From contig CBFFRP010000153.1 of NCBI GenBank assembly GCA_965644295.1, positions 103,892 to 167,891 of the forward strand: 64,000 nucleotides of DNA. Reading direction: 5' to 3'. How positions within the stretch are numbered: the stretch's first letter is position 1; every line of letters starts with the position of its first letter. Positions 1-10,013 of this stretch are shown in pieces. The notes under the pieces are model-generated. The model saw only the letters and a program-made list of their open reading frames with translations, was not told the DNA's origin and did no database searches. Made by a program: the position numbers and the translations under genes. This stretch comes from Paraphysomonas bandaiensis (lineage: Eukaryota > Chrysophyceae).

Positions 1-75
1 CACTAGTGGCGGGCAACCGTCTCGGGACTGCTTGTGCATCGCTGCGAGCAAAATGGTGCAACCGTCCCTACTGTA

Positions 76-1597
76 TATTGAAAGTCTTATTATTAGCAAT
101 ATGCTTTAAAAACCTGCACCAACTTAGTAGCTAGATGAATGCTAGACAAACTAGTTAGACCTTTACCCATAACTAATCAGCACAAATTCTATTATTCTAC
201 TATTTAACGCTACGGAAGCTGTTTGTGCGTCGCCGCAAGCACCAAGGTGCGACCACTCCCGCTCTGAGTTCTTAAGGTGAACATACCGGATGCTTGACTT
301 CAGCAGGCAGCCCAATACCCCGGTTACCCTTCAGGTGGGCCTGTCCCAGTTGCCCTTGAGGTGGGCTCATTCCCGGATGCCTGTTTATTCGTCAGGGCCC
401 AAAGACGTCTACACAAGTGACACTTATATTTTGGTGTCCCTTGTATCACACAAGCATTCGGCTATGAGTGGGCAAAAGAATATCTGCTGACTATGTTTGC
501 GGCTCGCGTTAGTTTCCCAGAGAGAATCTCTCCGGTACTTATCCGCCAGAACACACGAAAAGGTGCGAATCCGACTTTGTTGAGGGTAACCGTCCCTTGT
601 AGTGAGGTTAATCGGGGGGTCTACCTTTTTGGGCAACGTGTCTGACATGCTTCTCACCTGCACTCACCCTGACATCATTCACATACGTAAAGATGTCTAC
701 CAAGCACACCACAGTAAGCTTGACAAACTTCGCACACGCACGCTCCCCCATCCCTGGTTACACACCGCCATATAACAAAACTAGCTAAAGCCGCATGGAA
801 TCCAAACACCCCTCAGGTTTAACGCTACTGGGCCGGCCACATTACTGCCACACAATTGGCCGACGCATTCGGACGCCAGATATCCAACGCACTTCTCGAA
901 CATCCGTTCCACGCCCTCGAAAAATCCATCACCTCTATCCTGCTCCCCCTATATAATGGGGGGCTCCGCATGCTTCGAAATAGGGGACTCAGACACCACA
1001 AAGCAGACACAACATCAGTAACACCGGTCACGACACTGACACTCACAGAACGCCAGTCTCAGGTTAATCACACGACACCAAAAATTCTCCAGATACTCAA
1101 GGCGACATCCACCCCTCGAATTCTATCCTCTACAAGAGTCCGAACCCGACAGAGGCAAGCAAAACCACTCCGGAAACAACTCCTCCATTTTGGCCGAAAC
1201 CCCACCTCGACAACCAGCACCATCTCCACCATAGACTTACACTCTCCTCTACATTTCGCCCCATCCACTCCTCACATAACCCATGGTGTGCACAGTCTGT
1301 GCATGCGGAAGCCGTTGTGTGATCATGCCGGGTTTTCCCTTTGGCTCGGTTTCTTCCCATTGCGTAGGATTTGTCCCATACGTATGCCGTCTCGCTCATT
1401 TTGTCGAAATATTATGTTAAGGACAGAGAGCGAAAAGTGGTCGCACCTTGTTGGTCCTTGCGGTGACGCACAAGCAGCTTTCGTAAAGTAAAAGACTAGG
1501 TATCAGAGTTAAGCACATGTGAGTTAAATTGTTTTGCTACACTAGTTCTGACTCTTACACGCCTACTGCTAACTGCTAATAATCAGACATTCATTAA
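76..1597. mobile_element. Non-autonomous DNA element with long terminal inverted repeats, copy 1
   Basis: The left arm (about 76-265) reappears reverse-complemented at about 1430-1597. The clearest core is the stretch GTGCGTCGCCGCAAGCACC near 225-245, whose inverted partner near 1455-1480 differs at a few positions. The outer tips (TATTAGCAAT near 90-100, and its complement near 1575-1585) also pair. The left interior (about 265-660) is shared with copies at 7180-8315 and 40638-41040, while the right interior differs between copies. I see no transposase motif, so it is probably mobilised in trans. The 211-residue open frame at 856-1491 lies wholly inside it and shows no recognisable domain. 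Target duplications were not resolved. Confidence 0.6.
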
Positions 1598-1904
1598 GGG
1601 TTTGACATATTGCACACTATTAACTCACTTCAGTTGCACAACACGATTAGTCATACAGTAGAGCTAATAAACAGCGGAATAGAAGATGAAATGCGGAATT
1701 TTTTACTGTTTTTCGTCGTCGCTCTTGTCAGTGTAATGAACATTTGCGACAGCAGACGCATATAATTTTCAGTCATTTTAATGAACGCGTATGTTATCTA
1801 TATTATATAGTTTTCAGATAAAAGTAATTTAAATTCTACGTGACGTCAATGCTCAGTTATAAATCAATTACTAATGTTATTTACAAAGGACCTGTTCTTT
1901 CATT
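1598..1904. other. Intergenic stretch downstream of the zinc-finger gene
   Basis: No gene seen. Around 1618-1645 it resembles the region at 50331-50350, which lies just inside a copia-type LTR relic, so a short LTR fragment may be present. The rest is AT-rich 3' flank of the minus-strand gene. Confidence 0.4.
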
Positions 1905-4900
1905 TCAACTCGAAGATATGACCTGTTCTTTCATTTCAACGTTTTCTCTAGGCCGGTCGCTGTCTTCAAAATGTTGTCCACGATCGATGTGCTGATAATC
2001 ACTACCAGATCCTACATTCGTATACTCGAGGTCAAAGCCCCAAGGTCTTGGGTAATTAGTTCGTGCTCTAGCCCGTTCGATTAGCCACCTTTTGGACAAT
2101 ACAGCTTCACTCTGACACTGGTAGCTGAGATGATTATGCATCCGGTGGTACGGGAAGAGTGCATCACAGTCAGGGTGTGGGCAAGATACTAATCTATAGG
2201 GGCACAACTCATCCATATGTTTAATGATATGTCGCGCCGGAATCTTCGCCGAGCAGTCTTCACAAATTATCGGAGTATTCTCCGATTCTGCCTTCTGCAG
2301 TATGCTTTCCCGTGCCAATACAGCGGCGCAGGCTATAGTCTCATGCTCTTGTTGTTTTTCTGCAAGGAAAGTAGCTTTGCAGTAAGGTCGTCTGCAGCTA
2401 ATCCGCCGCTTTGGACACTCATGCCTTAAATGGAAGCGCATATCTGCTTTGCGGATACGGTTGTCGCACCCGTTAGGGCATTTTTTTTCTTGAAGTAACG
2501 CTCGTCCCCTCTGTGCAAGCCGAGCGCGCCGAACTTCAAAGGGGCATAGATTCCTCTCGGTGTAAGAAGGAAGCGGTATGGTAATTTGAGGGGTAGATGT
2601 GGTGACCGGACGCTTGTCCGTAGACAAGCTGTTGTTGGCTGCTATTGTCTCTCGCACAGACAAAGGTAACATCGTAGTAGCCTCAAACCACGGAGTTCGT
2701 CTGTCTCCAAGATAACTCATCCCGCCCCGTATTGCAACGGGGAACCTATGGTCCGATACATCAACTACACGTCTTGAGTGTCCACCGTCCTCGAAAGTCC
2801 ACCATCCAATAAGACCTTCTGCAGTCATATTCGGCTCATTCGCCTTCGCTAGCGCCTCCGCTTTTTTCTCAGCCTCTTGTTGCTTTTCTTTCCGCGATAC
2901 CGCCTTTTTCTTAGCGGCATGGCATTCCGCAACATCATGAGATATGCGTAACAGGCATCGCATATCGAGTTTTACCTCTGGCACACTGCGGGTTTTACCC
3001 CAGAAGCGCATGTCAAGTAGGTAGCCATGCATCGATAAAAAGGGAGCACCCACGCTTTTCATGGGCAGGTTAAATACCTTGTCCTTAACTGTCGCCACCA
3101 GCCCTCCGTCCGAATAAAGCATGACGCGCTTTCTTGGCTCCAAGGCGCACATTACACATACATGTGTCCATTGTTCACGGGGAATGGGTAGCTTGAACGA
3201 AGTGGGTCCATCCAAAGTTGTTGAGAACCCTATACGCCCTTGCATGTGAGTGCCTGTTTCATCTTCGTCATCTGAGTCGTCTCCCGTCCCCCGCACGGCG
3301 TTGGACATGTTCATGAATATACCGGCACTATCGCTCATGCACAAAGTTTCTGACCCCCTGTACAAATTTACAACACCAGCTGCAATCTCAGAAAATTTGC
3401 TTTCGCCTTGTAGTGATTTATCTAGTTTCATCTTTTTTTCTTTTTTTGCCCGCCTATCCTTCTTCTTCTTGTCCTTCTTACGCTTCCCCTCACTCATGTC
3501 ACCTTCATCATCCCCAACAGTAGAACTCTTTTTCTTGCGTATTTTTTTTTCTCGGATGAGACCAGACTCTATCCGCCACTCATGAATAATCTGTTGGTCA
3601 TGCTCCAGACGAGACACCATTTCTTCCAACGCTATACCCCAATCTTTCCAGCGCTTCGGTCCCCAGTCAAAGTCGTGTACGTTTGTACTCAATAGCTCGT
3701 ACCCAGGTGGGATATCTATCATCTCTGCAGTATTCTCTTCGTCATTCACTGTTGCTGACTCATCCGCCCCAATATTGCTATTCCCGTCACTATCTGGCAG
3801 GACACATTCCTGTTCATCATTTCCTTCGACTTCTACAATCTCCTCGCCGGAACTCTGAGACGTTGCGGCGGTGCCCATTCTACTCGTCGTAAGTACGCTT
3901 TCCTTATAGCTAGCGCGGCAAGGTACGCCGTCCACCTCAGGGTGCATATCCACTAACTCGCGGTGGGGTCGATATCCCTTGGCAGTGTCGATCTCCTGAA
4001 GGGCAGTTTTCATTGCAATCAAGTACTGCTGTGCAACCACCATAGTCCTGACTGCACTGTCTTCGTAGCCTTGAATCAGTCCTGCCAGCTGCTGCGTAAT
4101 TTCCGCCACGTTCGACATGACCACTCCCCTACGGCCACCTCCAACTGTTGGTGATCGACCCATTCCTTCCAAGATACCTTTCAGGTCCATAATGCGCCCT
4201 CGTATCCGGCATTCTTCAAATATTCTACTAGTAAACTCCTCACCCAGACGTAACGTTTCTCGCAAATGGGAGCGGGCGCACTCTACCTGCGAAGGCCGGT
4301 ATATCCAAAACTCTGCTGTCCACGGAGGAGGTACGTCATCCTCCTCTACAGCCAGGCGAGTGTCACTCCCATCCATGTACAGACAAGACCTTGGGCGGAC
4401 AGAGCTATCTACATCTTCATGCTTCTTGCGATCACGCAAACGAACCATCACTGGACAACCTAAGGCGTGATTCCGACAGGGTACGCGTCTGTTTAGACAG
4501 TCTTCTGTTTCATGTTTGCGAAGCTGCATAAGTGGAACATGCTCACCACACCCAGTGCACTGTACCGGCTCTTTGCGCTCCTTAGATCTGGCTACCAGTT
4601 CGTCTTTACGCTGCTCAACACTGCATTCAGATCGCAAATGCTGCACCAGTCGGGCTATAGGAATTTCTTCCATACATCCAAGGTGCCTATTGAGGCAATA
4701 AACCTTACGCATCCGGCAATGGTCGAGCCGATGCCGCTTGATATCCTGCATGCGTAACCGCTCCTGACAATCGCTGCACACTTCAAACTCATCCGCTGGT
4801 ACGGTACGTGACTTCACCTCGATATCCCCCAAACCTTCATCGCTCCCTGCTCTGGGACTCCGAAGATCGTCACCTGTGCCATCCTCCATTACAACCCGTG

Positions 4901-5411
4901 GTGTAGAGGGCAGGGGGTTGCGGTGGGAGCTGGACATAGACAGTATCAATGACTCCCGTAACTCGCGGGATGCCTCCTTGCGCTTTATGGCAGAGCTGGC
5001 CATCGCTCGTCGGTGCTTAGCTATCTTACATCCAAAGGTAAGGTGTTTCTTCATTTCCCCCTGAGGTAATATCACTCCGCACCCTTGCTCCTGACATTGT
5101 ACCGTTTTCTCTCTGCAAAACTTAGACATGTGTCTGCGCAAATCGCGGACTGACATGTTCTCAAAACAGTGCGGACATGAAGTCACCTGGGGTGACATGT
5201 AGTCGATGGAATAGGACTTGTCTGTCTGGGGAACATCCGCAGAGTCTTTGGACACGCTATTTGTCCGGATTGTGGATATAGTGCGGTCGATACTCTTCAG
5301 TTTGCGCTGAAGACTCTCACGGCGCTCGATCTCCGCAAGATTCAACTGAATATATTCCACACTGCTACTACCACTGCCTGGTCCACAGCTCACTGACCGC
5401 GACACAGACAT
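1905..5411 (-). CDS. Large TRAF-type zinc-finger protein with a LamG/ConA-like domain
   Basis: An intronless frame of 1,168 codons from the ATG at 5411. The frame stays open to a GTG at 5465, behind a possible acceptor (CTACTATAG near 5469), so an upstream exon cannot be excluded. Three Cys/His blocks of the TRAF zinc-finger pattern (CxxC...H...C, then C...C...H...C) lie at about residues 80-130, 210-265 and 280-330; two more lie near residues 1000-1110. Between them is a LamG/jelly-roll-like fold: a first strand region with WTAEFWIYRP near residue 370, and a second half with EQWTHVCVMC followed by LYSDGGLVATV. The halves are separated by roughly 300 residues of helical, acidic and very Lys-rich sequence (KKKDRRAKKEKK). 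No signal peptide or membrane segment is visible, so it is probably intracellular. The family's zinc fingers usually act as protein-binding scaffolds; a specific role cannot be assigned. Confidence 0.8.
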   Translation of the reverse strand: MSVSRSVSCGPGSGSSSVEYIQLNLAEIERRESLQRKLKSIDRTISTIRTNSVSKDSADVPQTDKSYSIDYMSPQVTSCPHCFENMSVRDLRRHMSKFCREKTVQCQEQGCGVILPQGEMKKHLTFGCKIAKHRRAMASSAIKRKEASRELRESLILSMSSSHRNPLPSTPRVVMEDGTGDDLRSPRAGSDEGLGDIEVKSRTVPADEFEVCSDCQERLRMQDIKRHRLDHCRMRKVYCLNRHLGCMEEIPIARLVQHLRSECSVEQRKDELVARSKERKEPVQCTGCGEHVPLMQLRKHETEDCLNRRVPCRNHALGCPVMVRLRDRKKHEDVDSSVRPRSCLYMDGSDTRLAVEEDDVPPPWTAEFWIYRPSQVECARSHLRETLRLGEEFTSRIFEECRIRGRIMDLKGILEGMGRSPTVGGGRRGVVMSNVAEITQQLAGLIQGYEDSAVRTMVVAQQYLIAMKTALQEIDTAKGYRPHRELVDMHPEVDGVPCRASYKESVLTTSRMGTAATSQSSGEEIVEVEGNDEQECVLPDSDGNSNIGADESATVNDEENTAEMIDIPPGYELLSTNVHDFDWGPKRWKDWGIALEEMVSRLEHDQQIIHEWRIESGLIREKKIRKKKSSTVGDDEGDMSEGKRKKDKKKKDRRAKKEKKMKLDKSLQGESKFSEIAAGVVNLYRGSETLCMSDSAGIFMNMSNAVRGTGDDSDDEDETGTHMQGRIGFSTTLDGPTSFKLPIPREQWTHVCVMCALEPRKRVMLYSDGGLVATVKDKVFNLPMKSVGAPFLSMHGYLLDMRFWGKTRSVPEVKLDMRCLLRISHDVAECHAAKKKAVSRKEKQQEAEKKAEALAKANEPNMTAEGLIGWWTFEDGGHSRRVVDVSDHRFPVAIRGGMSYLGDRRTPWFEATTMLPLSVRETIAANNSLSTDKRPVTTSTPQITIPLPSYTERNLCPFEVRRARLAQRGRALLQEKKCPNGCDNRIRKADMRFHLRHECPKRRISCRRPYCKATFLAEKQQEHETIACAAVLARESILQKAESENTPIICEDCSAKIPARHIIKHMDELCPYRLVSCPHPDCDALFPYHRMHNHLSYQCQSEAVLSKRWLIERARARTNYPRPWGFDLEYTNVGSGSDYQHIDRGQHFEDSDRPRENVEMKEQVISSS

Positions 5412-6166
5412 TGACTCTGGTACTGCAGCTCGTGAAGATGATTGTGGAGGCCCAGATATAGACACAGACTATAGTAGAAATGACGCGCTCGAGCTACTCA
5501 TACAGGGCCGATACCCTACTGACACGCGATCCACCTCATATCCGCATCAGAGAGCATATCACGAATGGTAATGCTGTTTTCTTTTCGTTCTCCTCGTAAC
5601 GTTGAGACCGATACATTGATTGGAGTCTACAATACACACACAATACCATATACAACATATAGCTACAGTATACAGTACATGCATACAAGAGGAATACATG
5701 CATACTCATGTCTGTAGGAATGTGAAACCTGCAGGAAAAAAAGTTTGCCGTTATTATCTACGTACTGCTGTATTCAATGTATTCGTCATGTGGTGCTGTT
5801 TTTAGTGCGTACATGTAAGATTATTAGATCAGTATACAGTACCGGTATACAGTATGTCATGATTAGCAAGTATATCACAAGATTTCAAGCAAGTATACCG
5901 GAACTCCTCATACAGAGTATGATCAGGCCATTTTCATTCCACTCATTTCAACCGTTTCGGCTTAATACATGGGTTATTTAGGCCAACAGGGTTTTAGGGG
6001 TGAGCAAAACGCCATTATTAAACCCCTAAATCCCATATCCAGCACCACCCTGCAGGATGACACAGAATGAGAGAACTATTGCCTATCTTAGGCTCTAACA
6101 GCAGCCGCTAAGGTTCCACAGACTTCATATTCATTATCGGCGTGTGAGGCGTAAGGAAGGTACAAT
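5412..6166. other. Intergenic region
   Basis: No gene supported. At 5640-5870 there are short imperfect repeats of the tri/tetranucleotide type around TATACAGTA and ACATGCATAC. It serves as the 5' flank of the minus-strand zinc-finger gene and of the ARPC3 pseudogene. Confidence 0.5.
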
Positions 6167-6875
6167 ATGGTAAGGTTGTGTTACGTGAAATATGTGATAA
6201 TATTTGCTTCAGCCAGCTTCCACAGTCGCCGTGAAGATATCCCCGAATCTATTCCAGAGGCATGCTCATGTGGGCTGTGTCCTTTAAAGACGAATATCCG
6301 GGGGCTGCACTTTCTGCCTCGCCAGGTAAATAAATACGCTCTGTATAACTTTGCTTATGGATATTTCCTGTTGAAAGATGAAGATGATGTAATCGATGAT
6401 GCAATTATTTAGAGCGAACGCTTTCTTCAGAAACTTTTATATTCTTCAGACAGAACTTTGATTTTTCTTACACCCTGTATTCACCAATGTTTCGTCATAT
6501 GGGAAAAGATTGAAGACGGGGCAATAGTAGCCAAGGAGCTCCATAATTTAGCTATAAGGCAATTTCTTATTCCTGGCGGCTTTGGGTGGCCTTTCGGTAC
6601 TCTTTTTCCTGGACTAACTGGCAGAACAGAAGCTGGTAGCTGTCTGGCTCACAATTTATGTGTGCCGAAAGTGACGCACTTCCATAGAGAACTTTCGGTC
6701 ATACTTCAAGCAGGCGAGAGATGAATTGGGTAACCGCCTTCTGGACCGCCTTTCTGACGTCGATGGATCCAAGAACAAGAGGTGGTTAGTGGTTAAACAT
6801 ACTTGGTTAGCCTCAATGATTGCTCTCATTTCTGTTTGCTGGCATTTTCGAAGCGAAAGTCATGGGAAAAGAGCT
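6167..6875 (+). pseudogene. Arp2/3 complex subunit 3 (ARPC3, p21) pseudogene with introns retained
   Basis: Conceptual pieces in shifting frames follow the order of ARPC3. The start ATG at 6167 is followed by a 43-bp intron (6170-6212). Then come the N-terminal block ending CPLKTNIRG, a 52-bp intron (about 6328-6379), DEDDVIDDAII, RANAFFRNF, LIFLTPCIHQC, a FLIPGGFGWPF block, YFKQARDELGNRL, KNKRW, and finally KRK...MGKELKH with a TAA at 6873-6875. ARPC3 is a structural subunit of the actin-nucleating Arp2/3 complex. Frames are broken by small deletions: one base in the N-terminal Phe codon, one in the G-run near 6298, several bases near 6410, and one near 6860. The last intron ends TG instead of AG (near 6840). 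Retained introns mean it arose from a DNA-level duplication, not a processed transcript. Uncorrected sequencing errors are an alternative for the homopolymer losses but not for the lost acceptor. Confidence 0.72.
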
Positions 6876-7179
6876 GAAGCACTAATATTTGACTGGCGTA
6901 TTAGAACTTTCTGTCCATGAGTAGATTTTCTTAAATAACATGTTCGTGTCTCATAACATATTATGATCGTTAGTTTAAGAATACAGTAGTTGAAAACTAT
7001 AGTACCAATGAAATGATATACATTATCTGTTGACTATAAAAGATCTTGTCTACATAAGATATTGGTTGGTAGTTGAGTGCAATTAAAAGCTGTAGTCTAA
7101 GGTATTGGAAATATGGCGGTTAATCGAAGAATACGGAAGTAGTTAACTGTATGATGAGAACTGATGTCATAATAGTAGT
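6876..7179. other. Intergenic, possible copia LTR relic
   Basis: No gene. The stretch GCAATTAAAAGCTGTAGT near 7080-7100 resembles the inverse of sequences near 41190 and 52300, which sit next to copia-like polypurine/LTR junctions. This suggests an eroded solo LTR. Confidence 0.35.
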
Positions 7180-8315
7180 GACTGTCTGATATTAGCAATT
7201 GGCGTGCAAGAGTCAGAACTAATGTAGCAAAACAATTTAACTAAAACTACTAGTGCTTAACTCTGATATCCTACTATTTAACGCTATGAAAGCTGCTTTG
7301 CTCTGCTAACTTCAGGATTTTGTGTCTTTAAGGTAAGCAGCCCGGATGGTTGACTATATACCCCGGATGCCCTTGAGGTGGGCCCATTCCCGGATGCCAA
7401 TTTATTTGTCAGGTCCCGAAGACGTCTACACAAGTGACACTTATTAACGCCCCTTGTTGTCACAGAAGCATTTGTTGGCTATAATGAGTGGGCAGAACAA
7501 TATCTGCTGGCTATATATATTATGCGGCTCACGTTTGTTTCCCGGAGAAATATCCGGACGGGGACTATTACTGAGGCCCAACTGGAAAATGTGTTTGGGG
7601 CGCAATACAACTGTGCTTTAAACTCGCGAGGACTTCGTACTCTAGAAATAGCAGTTGTCAACAATCTTCACGCTGAAGCCAAAACACTGTTTCAAGACCG
7701 TAGTCGTCGCTACGCTTCCACACCCAACGGACCGCATATAGACTCTCCCCCCCAGAACATGTCAGAAATGCAGCAACACACGATTGAAACGTAGAAACAC
7801 ACGTCGTAAACCGCTGGTTCTTCGCTAACTACAGGTGTAACGAAGAGACCTAGGTCATCCCACACGTCTATACCTCTTTCACAATCTGCACAAGTGGAAA
7901 CGCCAAGGTGCAGCCTTCGCCATATCCAGACACGATGGCGTCCCCAATCCACCCCCTCGTCCATGTTTCTCAGGCTAGGTACACTCGACACTCAACTCAC
8001 TAATTTCGAGTCCTGTGTCTCCACAAAGTTCTACAGCAAGAGACGCCCCCCTGACTGACCACATCTGCACTTTTAGGACTCACGTCCATAGGGACCTTCT
8101 CCATCACATACAAGAACAGAAGTGGTCACACCTTGGTGCTTTCGGCGACGCACAAGCAGCTTTCGTAGCGTTATATTATAGTACGGTATGAGAATTTGTA
8201 CTAGTTATAGTAAGTTAGTAACAGGTAGAAGTCTATCTAGCTTGATTAGTTTTCATCTAGCTACTTATCTGGTGCTGATTCACGACGCCTATTTCTAATA
8301 ACAAGACGTTCATAT
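7180..8315. mobile_element. Non-autonomous DNA element with long terminal inverted repeats, copy 2
   Basis: The right arm (about 8100-8315) is the reverse complement of the left arm of copy 1, including the core CGACGCACAAGCAGCTTTCG at 8146-8165. The left arm (7180-7290) matches the inverse of the right arm of copy 1, including AAAACAATTTAACT near 7228. The left interior (7310-7560) is shared with copies 1 and 3. The right interior (7600-8090) is unrelated to copy 1. The 90-residue frame at 7522-7794 has no recognisable domain. Confidence 0.6.
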
Positions 8316-8552
8316 ATGTAGTACGTAGTACATATTATGTGCCCATTCAGAAAAAGTCAAAGGTTGATATACCTATGCGCAATTGGACTACAAATAACTG
8401 CCCTAGGATATGAATAGTATTGATTGGTGATAACGTATAAGTTATAGTGAAGAAAGCACGTTGAATATAAAGGATCTACTGAACGTAAGTGAGCGTAAAC
8501 CCTGCGAATTATCTACTATTTTCAATTGGGCAGAGTTTTAGATATACTCTTT
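8316..8552. other. Intergenic 3' flank
   Basis: AT-rich sequence between the inverted-repeat element and the sulfotransferase stop; nothing else seen. Confidence 0.4.
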
Positions 8553-9612
8553 TCATCCACACACGGTTTTCCATATATTGCTAGCTGAAGAAATATTCAA
8601 TCCGTAATTTAAAAGTAATTGCTCGTGAATTCGAATAGCTTGATTGTACAAAATTCTCTCGGAGCGACATCTCTCATGTAACACACGTAACGTATCTAGA
8701 GAGAAAAGTTTCTCAGGAGCAGGCCTTGTGGTAGAATTAAATATACTTAAGTACTTCTTCTCTACATTATGCGTAACGTGCCGATTACAAGTACTTGATA
8801 TTTTCATACGGAGGTCTAGTGCCAGAAGGACAAACATTGAAGGCATATTCTCAGAAATACCGACAACTGCAATGTCTCTGTTCAAATTCACTAAAGCTCT
8901 AGATAGAGTGACTGGTGTGTTTCGAAACGGTCGTATCATTGTTCGGCTCATTACTGTCTCGTACTCATTGAGCAACAGATTAGGGTCTGTAGAATAGTGT
9001 GTCACGGTATCCAAGAGAAAATTCATTTCTTCTGTAAAGAATTTGATATTCCTGAGTACACAGAAAGGTGACAATACTATACAAACTCACCAGCAGATAT
9101 ATTTTTAGGATCTGAGACTAGCTTGTCAATCCCCATCCACGCGCTTGATTCTTGAATTCGATCTTTAACGTCATATATCAATTTCTTAAAGAATTCATGA
9201 AAAAAATACAACTGTGATATGAGTTTCTCAACTGGGTCGCGAAACAGAGCAACCAACACAACTCCGCATTGATCTGGTGGGAATATGAAGTGAATGTCAT
9301 ATACATATCGTACCACGCTTTACAACCTGGATGCAAACAGTGCCGTAGTATACCATCTTTTCCATGTTGAATGTACTGATTTAACACAGGGTGGGTGAAC
9401 GGGTCTTCTCCACAAGATGACGCGTTCCACCATTTATAATATGATTTTTTCGGAAACGAATCCCTCAACAACTTTGCAACAGACGACGATGCAACTTTAT
9501 GAAATTTCAGAAATACAGGCATTGGGGTACATTCCAACTGAGAGACAACAGCAGAGGATAGAAACCCGCAGACGACAAAACACAGTTGAAAAATATAACC
9601 TGGCATCCGCAT
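8553..9612 (-). CDS. Golgi-type PAPS-dependent sulfotransferase
   Basis: Three exons: 9612-9327, 9273-9091 and 9031-8553. Introns are 53 bp (9274-9326) and 59 bp (9032-9090, GTGAGT donor, TTTACAG acceptor); phases close exactly to 315 residues. Residues about 5-24 form a hydrophobic N-terminal signal or signal-anchor. The 5'-phosphosulfate-binding loop is FLKFHKVASSSV (about residues 34-45), in the place of the family's PKTGGT-like loop. The 3'-phosphate site is LFRDPVEKLISQLYF, shortly after the first intron. This places it among the carbohydrate sulfotransferases of the secretory pathway (Sulfotransfer_2 / galactose-3-O-sulfotransferase-like), which move sulfate from PAPS to glycans. The acceptor sugar cannot be told from sequence. 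It is divergent from the transporter that starts at 10014, with about 400 bp between them. Confidence 0.8.
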
Positions 9613-10013
9613 AGTTAGTATGATGAATGTAGGGAAGGAGTCTTAGGATGACCTGATCTCACGCTTGAATATCCATATCGGATATCGTACACTTCATCCG
9701 GTTCATTCAAGACTCTTTCACAGCTCTAGAGCTGCACCATGGTGCAGGCTTGAAACAGTCCACACTATAATACACCGTATACCATTGGTATACCCATATA
9801 CGGTAGACTGAATGGAGACAAAAAGCAAGTGGGTATGCGGTACACCAGAGAGAATGAACACTCCACTCCACTCCAGCACCGCATATGGTACAATAAGAGC
9901 CAACTTAACTTATTTATACTGTATCTGTACGATCTTTAATTTATCTGCGTATGTCTGTAGCCAGGATTGAATTTCAAGGCAGATACTCGAAAGATTAAGT
10001 CTTGTTCACTGAT
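9613..10013. promoter_or_regulatory. Divergent promoter region, sulfotransferase / MFS transporter
   Basis: This 401-bp gap separates two start codons pointing outward, so it must contain both promoters. No motif beyond AT-rich tracts and a short repeat around ACCGTATACCATTGGTATAC (9770-9790, partly palindromic) was identified. Confidence 0.5.

Noticed and set aside
856-1491. 211-residue open frame as a gene
   Set aside because: It lies inside the inverted-repeat element, ends in its terminal repeat, is low in complexity and shows no domain; copy 2 does not preserve it.
5411-5465. GTG at 5465 as the start of the zinc-finger protein
   Set aside because: An ATG 18 codons later is the more ordinary start; the open stretch may be part of a missed upstream exon.
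6458-6920. Two short open frames as separate small genes
   Set aside because: In order and content they are pieces of the ARPC3 pseudogene read in different frames.
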